A stretch of 21,950 nucleotides of DNA from DASSUC01 sp035649895 (GTDB lineage Bacteria > Actinomycetota > Actinomycetes > Mycobacteriales > Micromonosporaceae). The notes beneath the pieces are model-generated. The model saw only the letters and a list, made by a program, of their open reading frames with translations, was not told the origin of the DNA and did no database searches. The stretch lies in assembly GCA_035649895.1 (NCBI GenBank), contig DASRIS010000170.1, forward strand, positions 1-21,950. The letters are read 5' to 3'. Both the position numbers and the translations under genes were made by a program. Shown piece by piece: positions 14,562 through 21,083 of this stretch (within the stretch, counting starts at the first letter, position 1; every line of letters starts with the position of its first letter).

Positions 14562-14629
14562 AGGCTAGGCGGGTCTGGTCGGTACAAGGGTGCGGCTCAA
14601 TGAGGTGGTCCAGAGCCAGGCCGGGGCGG

Positions 14630-14902
14630 TCAGTCCGACTGTCCGCGGGCGAGCGCCGGCCGCACCCGGAGGGCGACCTCGGCGGCGAGCTCGTCGAGGG
14701 TCATGGTCGCCAGCCGCTCGATCTCCTCGTCCCGGAACCTGACCCCGTAGGTGTCCTCAAGCTGTACGGATAGCTCGGCGAAGACCAACGAGTCGAGGTC
14801 GAGACCGGCCGGCCCCAAGATTGTGTCGCCGGTCACATCACTGACGTCAAAATTCATCTGCAATAGCGCATCGATAACAGACCCTCGAACCTCGTCGATC
14901 AT
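14630..14902 (-). CDS. Acyl carrier protein
   Basis: This 90-aa carrier protein has the phosphopantetheine site S38 in GLDLDSLVFAEL. The following helix pattern (LSVQLEDTYGVRF..EEIERLATMTLDELAAEV) is typical of ACPs. The ATG at 14902 follows GGAGGGAG. It is the first gene leftward of the 421-bp regulatory gap, upstream of the ketosynthase, and probably its partner. It differs clearly from the second ACP at 19394-19663, so the two probably serve different enzymes. Confidence 0.93.
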   Translation of the reverse strand: MIDEVRGSVIDALLQMNFDVSDVTGDTILGPAGLDLDSLVFAELSVQLEDTYGVRFRDEEIERLATMTLDELAAEVALRVRPALARGQSD

Positions 14903-15323
14903 GCGTCGCTCCCTCCGGTTACAGAAAAGTCCGGGCCACGCGGCCTGGACCTGGTGGCGCGTTTACGGGACGATCTGAGCACCGGTGGGCCCGTTCCGTC
15001 CGGCATGCAGGCGGGAACCCAGCGGTCGGCCGGATGGTCAGGGACGGAGAAGCTCTTGCAGAGACCCGCAATAAGGCCTGTCTGTCCCTTCGCGCCAGGC
15101 GACGCGACAACAGCTGCAACGGCGACCATTATAGACACTCCGCGTCCGGCCACACGAAATTGTCAATACGGGATTTCCCTGGGCGAGGATATCTTTATGC
15201 GATGAATTTATATCGCCCAAGGTTGACCGTCAAGCCCCTACCTTAGCGGCGCTACGGCACAAGACGCCCTCCAGCCGGTGCCGGGCTTACCGGGGACATC
15301 CGCTCCCGTAGAGTCTGGAAGCT
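14903..15323. promoter_or_regulatory. 421-bp divergent regulatory region with several inverted repeats
   Basis: This is the least GC-rich part of the window, lying between the ACP (minus) and dehydratase (plus) genes. No convincing gene was seen in it. It contains a perfect TTGAC-C-GTCAA palindrome (15223-15233); nested arms GGGCGA/TCGCCC (15181-15186, 15213-15218) enclosing GCGAT/ATCGC (15199-15203, 15212-15216); and, on the minus strand, TTGACA (15166-15161) and TATAAT (15133-15128). Those two hexamers are 27 bp apart, so they do not form one standard promoter. The TATAAT alone could be the -10 of the ACP-ketosynthase transcript. Promoters for both directions are expected here. Confidence 0.55.
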
Positions 15324-15770
15324 ATGCCCTTGGACCTGTCCGTCGTTGGCCGCAGCTACCCGCCCGCGGCGCCGTACCACGTCTGCCGGGAGAAGATCCG
15401 CGAGTTCGCCGACGCGGTCGGGGCCACCGACCCCGCCTACCGGGATCCGGACGCCGCCCGTGCGCTCGGGCACCCCGATGTCATCGCACCGCCCACCTTC
15501 CCCATCGTCATCCTGATGGGCGGGAGCGGCCAGGTGTACGACGATCCCGACCTCGGCCTCGACTACGACCGGGTGGTCCACGGCGAACAGCGCTTCCGCT
15601 ACACGCGGCCGGTGCGCGCCGGCGACCGGCTGACATACGTGCGGACGGTGGCGGACGTCAGCAACCGCCGGCTCTTCGGCTCGGTGCTGCTGCGCGCGGA
15701 CGTCGCGACGGACACCGGCGAGCCGGTGGTGACGGTCTGGACCCGGCTCGTCGCACGGCTCGAGCCCTGA
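15324..15770 (+). CDS. HadA/MaoC-like (FAS1-type) hotdog dehydratase
   Basis: This 148-aa single-hotdog protein is of the N-terminal MaoC dehydratase type, as in mycobacterial HadA/HadC. It starts with YPPAAPYHVCREKIREFADAVGATDPAY, the usual N-terminal helix of that family. VIAPPTFPIVI, VHGEQRFRYTRPVRAGDRLTY and a C-terminal strand TVWTRLVARLEP follow. In the Had system the catalytic D...H motif lies in the HadB partner; no such partner is in the window and I see no clear catalytic motif here. The role is probably dehydration of a 3-hydroxyacyl thioester or thioester binding. The ATG at 15324 has only a weak GGAAG 3 nt upstream. It is the only plus-strand gene in the right half, divergent from the ACP-ketosynthase genes. 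Confidence 0.82.
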   Translation: MPLDLSVVGRSYPPAAPYHVCREKIREFADAVGATDPAYRDPDAARALGHPDVIAPPTFPIVILMGGSGQVYDDPDLGLDYDRVVHGEQRFRYTRPVRAGDRLTYVRTVADVSNRRLFGSVLLRADVATDTGEPVVTVWTRLVARLEP

Positions 15771-15815
15771 CCCTTCGGGACGCTGCTGCTCCTGGTCGCC
15801 CTGAGCGTGCTGGGC

Positions 15816-15845
15816 GGCCGGCGCCCTGCCCGTTCGGCGCTGGCC
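15816..15845. terminator. Bidirectional stem-loop between convergent genes
   Basis: GGCCGGCGCC (15816-15825) pairs with GGCGCTGGCC (15836-15845) with one G-T wobble around a 10-nt loop. It lies between the dehydratase stop (15770) and the amidohydrolase stop (15858), so it is well placed to end both transcripts. No T-run. Confidence 0.55.
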
Positions 15846-15857
15846 GTGAGCTGCGGA

Positions 15858-16673
15858 CTACAGGCCGAAGACGCGGCGCGCGTTGCCGGCCAGGAACAGC
15901 TCCTTTGTGGTCGCGTCGAGCGCCAGCCGGTCCAGGTCGGCGAGGGCGCGCTCCGCGGTGATCATCGGATAGTTGGAGCCGAAGAGCACCTTGTGCCGGC
16001 CGTGGCCGCGGAGGTACTCGACCAGCTCGGCCGGGTACCGCCGCACCGTGTACGCAGAGGTGTCGATGTAGACCTGCGGGTACTTGGTCGCCAGCGCGAC
16101 CATCTCCGCGGTCCACGGGTAGCCGATGTGCCCGGCCACGATGGTGAGCTCCGGGAAGGCCAGCGCCACCTCGTCGAGGTACGGGATCGGCCGGCCGACG
16201 TCGGAGGGGCGCAACGGCCCGGTATGCCCGACCTGTGTGCAGAACGGGATCCCCAGCTCGATGCACTCCACATAGAGCGGGTAGTAGTGGCGGTCGTTCG
16301 GGGGCAGGCCCCACAGCCAGGGCACCACCCGCAGCGCCCGCATCCCGAGGTCGCGGACGGCGTGGCGCAGCTGGCGCACTGCCGCGTGCGGCGTTCGGAT
16401 GTCCACTGAGGCCACCCCGACCAGCCGGTCGGGGTGGGCGGCCACGAACCCGGCCACCTCCTCGTTGGAGATGAGCGGCCCGTCCGGCCCGTACCACGCG
16501 CAGATGAGCCCCTGCTCCACGCCGGCCGCGTCCATCGCGGCGATGGTCAGCTTCAGCGGAAGCTCCGCCGTTGGCGCCTCGTCCCCGGTCCACCGGCGCA
16601 GCGAGGCGAACATCTCGTGGCTCATGAACCGGAGCGTGGGGTGCTGCATCCACACGTCGATGGTGGCGGTCAC
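15858..16673 (-). CDS. Amidohydrolase-2 family protein with altered metal site
   Basis: This 271-aa TIM-barrel protein is of the amidohydrolase-2 (ACMSD-related) family, whose members are metal-dependent hydrolases or decarboxylases. The fold is visible from strands such as GVASVDIRTP and MRALRVVPWLWG. H150 (CTQVGHTGP) and H182 (VAGHIGYPW) match metal or catalytic positions, and FGSNYPM (231-237) matches the C-terminal signature. The expected N-terminal HxH is W8-x-Q10 (IDVWMQHP), and the usual Asp of FGSDYP is N234. The metal site is therefore altered or absent and the reaction cannot be predicted. Start GTG 16673 has GGAAGGGG upstream and overlaps the preceding hydrolase stop as GTGA, which indicates translational coupling. 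Confidence 0.88.
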   Translation of the reverse strand: MTATIDVWMQHPTLRFMSHEMFASLRRWTGDEAPTAELPLKLTIAAMDAAGVEQGLICAWYGPDGPLISNEEVAGFVAAHPDRLVGVASVDIRTPHAAVRQLRHAVRDLGMRALRVVPWLWGLPPNDRHYYPLYVECIELGIPFCTQVGHTGPLRPSDVGRPIPYLDEVALAFPELTIVAGHIGYPWTAEMVALATKYPQVYIDTSAYTVRRYPAELVEYLRGHGRHKVLFGSNYPMITAERALADLDRLALDATTKELFLAGNARRVFGL

Positions 16674-17560
16674 GGCCGGACCCCTTCCGAGGGTTGATGG
16701 CGGGCCTCCGCGACGAAGTCGACGGCCCGCCGGACCACCTTCTCATCCCCCACCACCCGGCGGTGCCCCAGCCCGCGCGTTGTCACCAGCTCGGCGTTGG
16801 CCCGGTACGCCTGCATGACCAGCCCGGACTCGGCATAGTTGATGATCTCGTCGTCCTCGTCGTGGACGACCAGGATCGGGATGGTGACAGCGGCCGGGCG
16901 GTGGTGCGGGGAGAAGCGCTCCCAGATGTCGGTCTCCGGCAGGTACATCCGCTCGACCTGACGGTGCAGCTCCCGCTGCACCCGCTCCCGCAGCCCGAGC
17001 CGCCGGCTGAACTCGTCGGCGAGGTAGCCGAACCGGGACGGCCCGCCGATCACCACCAGCCGGCTGGCGCTCGCGCCGGTACGCAGCCCGTAGAACGCCG
17101 ACAGCACCCCGATGGAGTGCGCGATGATCGCGCTGAAGTGACCGTACCTGCGGTGGAGGATGTGGATCACGTCGCGGTCGTCGACGATCCGGTTGGTCCG
17201 GCCGCCCGAGTCGCCGTGCCCGACCGTGTCGAAGGTGACCGGGCTGAAGCCCAGCCCCAGCAGCAGCGGCACGTACGGCGCGAACCGGGAGGCGCGCGAC
17301 TCCCACCCGTGGATCATCAGCACCGGGTTCCTCCCGTCACCCCACGCGTAGACGACCACCGTGCTGCCGTCGATGTCCAGCCGGTCCACGCGGGCCTGGC
17401 CGTGCACCGCCAGCTCGGTCGGGCGGATCCTGGCCCGCCCGCGCGGGCGGCCCCAGAAGGCGAAGGCGACCCGGCCGGCCAGTCGCGGTGACACCAGCGA
17501 GAGGACGTTGACGACGAACCCGATGCCCCGGGCGACGAGCGCGCCGGCCGTATCCCGCAC
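16670..17560 (-). CDS. Alpha/beta hydrolase
   Basis: This 296-aa alpha/beta hydrolase-fold protein is an esterase, lipase or thioesterase-like enzyme. The oxyanion region is MIHGWES (82-88). The nucleophile elbow is AHSIGV with S149. The acid is probably D237 in HDEDDEI, and H266 in GLGHRR completes the triad. Residues 9-35 are hydrophobic (VARGIGFVVNVLSLVSPRLAGRVAFAF, split by polar residues) and may associate with the membrane. GTG 17560 is chosen because GGAGG lies 7 nt upstream (17572-17568); an earlier in-frame GTG at 17611 lacks a site. It is coupled to the amidohydrolase by a 4-bp overlap and preceded by operator-like repeats. The substrate is unknown; hydrolysis of an acyl ester or thioester made by the cluster is possible. 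Confidence 0.88.
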   Translation of the reverse strand: MRDTAGALVARGIGFVVNVLSLVSPRLAGRVAFAFWGRPRGRARIRPTELAVHGQARVDRLDIDGSTVVVYAWGDGRNPVLMIHGWESRASRFAPYVPLLLGLGFSPVTFDTVGHGDSGGRTNRIVDDRDVIHILHRRYGHFSAIIAHSIGVLSAFYGLRTGASASRLVVIGGPSRFGYLADEFSRRLGLRERVQRELHRQVERMYLPETDIWERFSPHHRPAAVTIPILVVHDEDDEIINYAESGLVMQAYRANAELVTTRGLGHRRVVGDEKVVRRAVDFVAEARHQPSEGVRP

Positions 17561-17582
17561 CTGACAGCCTCCGTTTCCTAGC

Positions 17583-17624
17583 CCACCCTGGACACTGCTG
17601 TTCTGGTCCACTCTGGACAGTAGT
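17583..17624. promoter_or_regulatory. Direct and inverted repeats upstream of the hydrolase pair
   Basis: CCACCCTGGACACTGCT (17583-17599) and CCACTCTGGACAGTAGT (17608-17624) are direct repeats 25 bp apart. Between and within them, TGGAC/GTCCA elements form inverted repeats, including the perfect GTCCA-CTC-TGGAC at 17606-17618. They fill most of the 75-bp gap upstream of the hydrolase start. Probable operator, regulator unknown. Confidence 0.4.
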
Positions 17625-17635
17625 GGGTCCCACCG

Positions 17636-18517
17636 CTAGGTCCGGTCAACCTCGATCGACCGGCACGCGGCCACGAACCTGGTCAGCTCGGTGAGCCGGT
17701 CGGACGGCGCGTCCACCGCCCGGTTCATCACCCGGACCAGGTGCTCGTACGCGTCCGTGTGGTCGTAGCGGGCCGTCTCGGCGATGCGCAGCGCCCATCG
17801 CCAGTAGCCGCGCATGGTGTCGGCCAGCGGCATCCGGAACCGGGCGATGACGTCGCGGATCGGCTCCACCACCCGGTCACCGTGGACCTGCAGGTAGCGG
17901 CTGACCACCGAGGCGAAGAAGGAGAAGTGCCGCGCCTCGTCGCGGCTGAGCCGGTTGAGCACCTCCCGCAGCACCGGGTCGCCGACCACCTCGCGCAGCT
18001 GCTGGTAGTAGAGCTGGGTCGCCTTCTCCTGCACGAGCGGGTAGACGAACACCTGGACGGCGTGCTCGTACGGCAGCAGGAAGGTCTTCTGGCCCTCGAC
18101 GGCGAGGTCCGCCCGCAGCTGGCCGGCGTCGGCCATGCCGGACGCGACCTGGTAGCGGAACAGCGCCCGGGCGTGGCTGTCCTCCTCCATCGCCCACCGC
18201 ACGGTGAAGTGGTAAAGCTCCCGGTTGTGCAGGAAGGTCTCCCGGTCGACGCTTTCGTCCACCGGGAAGTAGCCCTGGTACCCGGCGAAGTAGCCGGGCA
18301 GGTGGTCCTCGATGATCGAGATGAACTGGACCGCCGAGCGCTGCCCCTCGGTGAGCCGGCCGGCGTCCGCGTCCGCCCACGCGAAGCCGGTCTCCACATC
18401 CCACCGCCGCGGCACCGGCGAGGCCTGCATGAACGCGGTCACCGACGCGTCGATGTCGGCCGGGGCGAGCAGGTCCCCGCGCACCGGGTCCTGCCGCCCA
18501 GCCGCCGTGGCTGTCAC
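17636..18517 (-). CDS. Soluble diiron acyl-ACP desaturase-like protein
   Basis: This 293-aa protein is of the soluble acyl-ACP desaturase family (mycobacterial DesA-like), which inserts a double bond into an ACP-bound acyl chain using a diiron centre and O2. The full ligand set is visible: E70 (IIEDHLPGYF), E112-x2-H115 (EEDSHARAL), E164 (QEKATQLYYQQL) and E194-x2-H197 (RDEARHFSFF). Start GTG 18517 lies just upstream of TATAAG-encoding codons (VTATAAG) and follows a GGAGG-containing run. It is downstream of the methyltransferase in the same operon, 43 bp away, and the next gene leftward is separated by the operator-like repeats. The likely substrate is the FAAL-loaded acyl-ACP of this locus. 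The position of the double bond cannot be predicted. Confidence 0.88.
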   Translation of the reverse strand: MTATAAGRQDPVRGDLLAPADIDASVTAFMQASPVPRRWDVETGFAWADADAGRLTEGQRSAVQFISIIEDHLPGYFAGYQGYFPVDESVDRETFLHNRELYHFTVRWAMEEDSHARALFRYQVASGMADAGQLRADLAVEGQKTFLLPYEHAVQVFVYPLVQEKATQLYYQQLREVVGDPVLREVLNRLSRDEARHFSFFASVVSRYLQVHGDRVVEPIRDVIARFRMPLADTMRGYWRWALRIAETARYDHTDAYEHLVRVMNRAVDAPSDRLTELTRFVAACRSIEVDRT

Positions 18518-18560
18518 CGGGCCCCCCTCCGCGCCCGTCCGGCGCCGCGGCCTGGCCAGG

Positions 18561-19391
18561 TCACCGGGCGGCCCGGCAGACGAGGGCGTAGTGCTTTGTG
18601 GTGTAGCCCCAGCCAGCGTTCGCCGTCTCCAGGTAGCGGACCAGCCGCACGGCCATGCCGGGATAGATCGCGTCGATGGTCTCCTGGTGTGCCCGCACGT
18701 TGGCCAGCCAGTCGGAGATGGTGCGCCGGTAGTGGTCGGTCAGGTCGTCCAGGCTCACCATCGACAGCCCGGCCTCCTCGGCGGCGCACACCAGCTCGGA
18801 GAGCGGCCGCATGTCACCCCAGCCGAAGATGCTGTCGCGCACGAAGATGTCGTCGGCCTCGCCGCTGAAGCGGGCGCGCAGCGTGGCGCTGCGGAAGCAG
18901 CTCTCCGACACGTAGAGCATGCCGCCGCGGCGCAGCAGGGTGCGCGACCTGCGGTAGGCCCCGGCCAGGTCCGGCATGTGCACGATCGAGCCGAGCATGG
19001 TCACCGCGTCGAACCCGCCGCGCCCCAGGTCGACCACTTCGAAGTGGCCCAGCTGCACCTGCACCCGGTCGGCCAGGCCCTGCTGGGCCGCCTGCCCGGC
19101 CACGAACGCGACCTGCTGCGGCGACGGGCTGACGCCGACCACCGAGCAGCCGAGCTCGCGGGCCAGGAACAGCGCCAGCGACCCCCAGCCGCAGCCGACG
19201 TCCAGCACCCGCTCCCCACCGCGCAGCCCCAGCCGGTCCGCGACAAAGCGCAGCTTGCGCAGCTGGGCCGTCTCGAGCGTGTCGTCGTCCGCCTGGTAAA
19301 GCCCGCAGCTGTACTTGCGCAGCGGGTCCAGGAAGGACCCGAAGATCGCCGGGTCCAGGTCGTAGTGCTGGTTGGTGTCCGCGATCTGCAC
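18561..19391 (-). CDS. CMAS-like SAM-dependent methyltransferase
   Basis: This 276-aa SAM methyltransferase resembles the cyclopropane/mycolic acid synthase family. That family adds a methyl or methylene group to unsaturated acyl chains, though related enzymes methylate other substrates. Family signatures seen: NQHYDLDPAIFGSFLDP (7-23), YSCGLY (27-32), TLETAQLRKL (38-47) and SAM motif I VLDVGCGWGS (62-71). The length is near the usual 280-300. Start GTG 19391 is 2 nt after the ACP stop, so translation is probably coupled. With two desaturase-like genes in the operon, methyl branching or cyclopropanation of a newly made double bond is an attractive inference. A different methyl acceptor is also possible. 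Confidence 0.88.
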   Translation of the reverse strand: MQIADTNQHYDLDPAIFGSFLDPLRKYSCGLYQADDDTLETAQLRKLRFVADRLGLRGGERVLDVGCGWGSLALFLARELGCSVVGVSPSPQQVAFVAGQAAQQGLADRVQVQLGHFEVVDLGRGGFDAVTMLGSIVHMPDLAGAYRRSRTLLRRGGMLYVSESCFRSATLRARFSGEADDIFVRDSIFGWGDMRPLSELVCAAEEAGLSMVSLDDLTDHYRRTISDWLANVRAHQETIDAIYPGMAVRLVRYLETANAGWGYTTKHYALVCRAAR

Positions 19392-19393
19392 GG

Positions 19394-19663
19394 CTAGGCC
19401 CGGCTCTGCGCCAGCGTCTTGGCGATCACCGCCGCGGCGTCGTCCAGGCAGTGCAGCGAGAAGACGTCGTCGTCGTCCATCTCGATGTCGTACCGGCGCT
19501 CGATCTTCGCGACCGAGCGCAGGATCTTCACCGAGTCGGCGCCTTCGACCTCGCGCAGGTCCCGCTGTGGCGGCAGCTCCGAGACTGGTACGCCGAGCTC
19601 GGCGGCCACGATCTCGGTGATCGTCGTGAGGATCTCGTCATGGGCGGGGCTGGGCACGGTCAC
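19394..19663 (-). CDS. Acyl carrier protein
   Basis: This 89-aa carrier protein has the phosphopantetheine attachment site S44 in EGADSVKILR, with helix 1 (ILTTITEIVAAELGV) and helix 3-4 features (VFSLHCLDDAAAVIAKTL) of ACPs. The very acidic DIEMDDDDVF segment is notable. Start GTG 19663 overlaps the thioesterase stop as GTGA. Placed downstream of FAAL in the same operon, it is the likely carrier onto which FAAL loads the fatty acid and on which desaturation and methylation take place. Confidence 0.92.
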   Translation of the reverse strand: MTVPSPAHDEILTTITEIVAAELGVPVSELPPQRDLREVEGADSVKILRSVAKIERRYDIEMDDDDVFSLHCLDDAAAVIAKTLAQSRA

Positions 19664-20277
19664 GCTCCATTCTGCTTGCTCGATGATTCCGACAGTGCGC
19701 CCTGTAGCAGGCCGGCCGCGTCGTCGGTGAGGACCAGGTGGTCACGCGCCCGGTCCATGGAGACCGGCTTGTAGACGCCGGTCGCGGTCGCCATCGGCCG
19801 TCCGGTGGGACCGAGGATCTCCGCGGCCGCGTGCTCCAGCCCCATCCGGCTCTCCTCCGGCCGCAGCCGCGCCACGCAGGAGTACTCATGGTCGACCTTG
19901 AGCGGGGAGACGAACCTCATCCGCAGCGTCACGGTAAAAGCCGACTTCCCGGTACGCAGCACCAGCAGGTTGCCCATCGCCTCGTCGCAGATGGTGCTCA
20001 GGATGCCGCCGTGCACCACCCCGGGGTACGACTCGAACGCGCGCCCCAGCCGGAAGCGTGTCACCAGCCCATCAGGGTGGGGCGAGAAGCGCAGCCGCAG
20101 TCCGGACAGGTTCTTCGGGGAGCAGCCAAAGCAGTTGTGGTCGACCAGCGCCTCCCAGGGCAGGTCGACGAAGTCGTCGCCGTCCTGGTCCGGGCCTGCC
20201 GCGCCGCCCTCCCACCCGACGCCGCCTCCCACTGCCGTCACGCCCTCCGGCCCGGCACCACCCTCCTGCGCCGTCAC
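19660..20277 (-). CDS. Hotdog-fold (PaaI/4HBT-like) thioesterase
   Basis: This 205-aa protein has one hotdog domain. Its signatures are HNCFGCSPKNLSGLRLRF (47-64) and the active-site helix GVVHGGILSTICDEAMG (86-102), with H89-G90-G91 and D98. Members cleave acyl-CoA or acyl-ACP thioesters. The first 35 residues are Gly/Ala-rich and probably disordered; a later start is possible, but GTG 20277 overlaps the preceding stop as GTGA, so coupling supports it. It lies between a diiron protein and the ACP in the FAAL operon. It may release the finished acyl chain or clear mis-loaded ACP. Confidence 0.88.
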   Translation of the reverse strand: MTAQEGGAGPEGVTAVGGGVGWEGGAAGPDQDGDDFVDLPWEALVDHNCFGCSPKNLSGLRLRFSPHPDGLVTRFRLGRAFESYPGVVHGGILSTICDEAMGNLLVLRTGKSAFTVTLRMRFVSPLKVDHEYSCVARLRPEESRMGLEHAAAEILGPTGRPMATATGVYKPVSMDRARDHLVLTDDAAGLLQGALSESSSKQNGA

Positions 20278-21062
20278 GACAGGCTCTCCGCCAGCGCGCG
20301 GCGCACCCGGGCGTTGGTGGACAGGTCCAGGCCGGTGAGCCCGCTGAACGCACTGCGGATCTTGGACTGGAGCTCGTCCAGCTCGCCGTCCTTGGCGACC
20401 TTGTCCAGGAAGAACTGGAACCCGGTGTCGATCGTCTCGTGGCCGGCCAGCTCGTCCAGGCCCTCCTTGAACACGCTGACCGGGTGTTTGATCTTGTCAC
20501 TGGCGGTGTACACGTACAGAGTCTCCAGCACCGAGGGCAGCTCGGCGGGGCGCCGCTCAAGCCTGGCGCGGGTGAAGTGGATGAACTCCCGGGCGTGCCC
20601 GGCCTCGTCCCGGCTGGCGTTGAGCAGGATGGCCTGCAGGACCGGCTCCTCCACCCACTTGGCCACCGCCTTGTAGACGTGGTTGACGGTGAGCTCGGAG
20701 ATGATGTTGGTGGCGAGGGTGGCGGCGGGCGTGGTGCCCGGGGCGTACGGCTGCCGCATCGCCTCGACCGGCCTGCTGTCCACGTCCGCGCCGACCGCCC
20801 GCAGCCACGCCTTGAACGCGTAGTGGTGCTGCACCTCCTGGTAGCCCCAGATGGTGGCGAACGTCGAGAAGTCGTAGTCGTCGACGAACTCGTTGAGGAA
20901 GCCGTGCACCGCCGCGATCACGTTCGACTCGCCCATGACCGCGCTCTTGACCAGCGTCAGATACTCCGGCGTCACCAGCTCGCGCCGGATCGCGTCGAAG
21001 TTGAGGTCCTTGAGCTGCCAGTGGTTGCGCTCATAGCGCAGGAAGATATCGAAGCTATGCAC
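20274..21062 (-). CDS. Second diiron desaturase/ferritin-like protein
   Basis: This 262-aa helical protein has a complete carboxylate-diiron ligand set: E45 (MGESNVIAAVHGF), E76-x2-H79 (YQEVQHHYAF), E123 (ISELTVNHVY) and E153-x2-H156 (RDEAGHAREF). The pattern is that of soluble acyl-ACP desaturases and related ferritin-like oxygenases. It is clearly different from the desaturase at 17636-18517. Start GTG 21062 has GAGGAGG 7 nt upstream. It directly follows FAAL by 21 bp and overlaps the thioesterase. It probably oxidises the ACP-bound acyl chain (desaturation, hydroxylation or another O2-dependent step). The exact reaction is not predictable. Confidence 0.85.
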   Translation of the reverse strand: MHSFDIFLRYERNHWQLKDLNFDAIRRELVTPEYLTLVKSAVMGESNVIAAVHGFLNEFVDDYDFSTFATIWGYQEVQHHYAFKAWLRAVGADVDSRPVEAMRQPYAPGTTPAATLATNIISELTVNHVYKAVAKWVEEPVLQAILLNASRDEAGHAREFIHFTRARLERRPAELPSVLETLYVYTASDKIKHPVSVFKEGLDELAGHETIDTGFQFFLDKVAKDGELDELQSKIRSAFSGLTGLDLSTNARVRRALAESLS

Positions 21063-21083
21063 AGCGTTGCCTCCTCGGCGGTG

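Noticed and set aside
15128..15166. TTGACA and TATAAT on the minus strand as a single sigma-70-type promoter
   Set aside because: The hexamers are 27 bp apart, far from the usual 16-18 bp. Each may matter separately, but they were not called as a promoter pair.
14899..15205. Short open frames on both strands in the ACP-dehydratase gap
   Set aside because: None has a good ribosome binding site or protein-like pattern, and the region is rich in inverted repeats and relatively AT-rich, which fits regulatory DNA.
16670..17611. A longer N-terminus for the alpha/beta hydrolase starting at 17611
   Set aside because: It has no ribosome binding site and would encode the operator-like repeats. GTG 17560 has GGAGG at the right distance.
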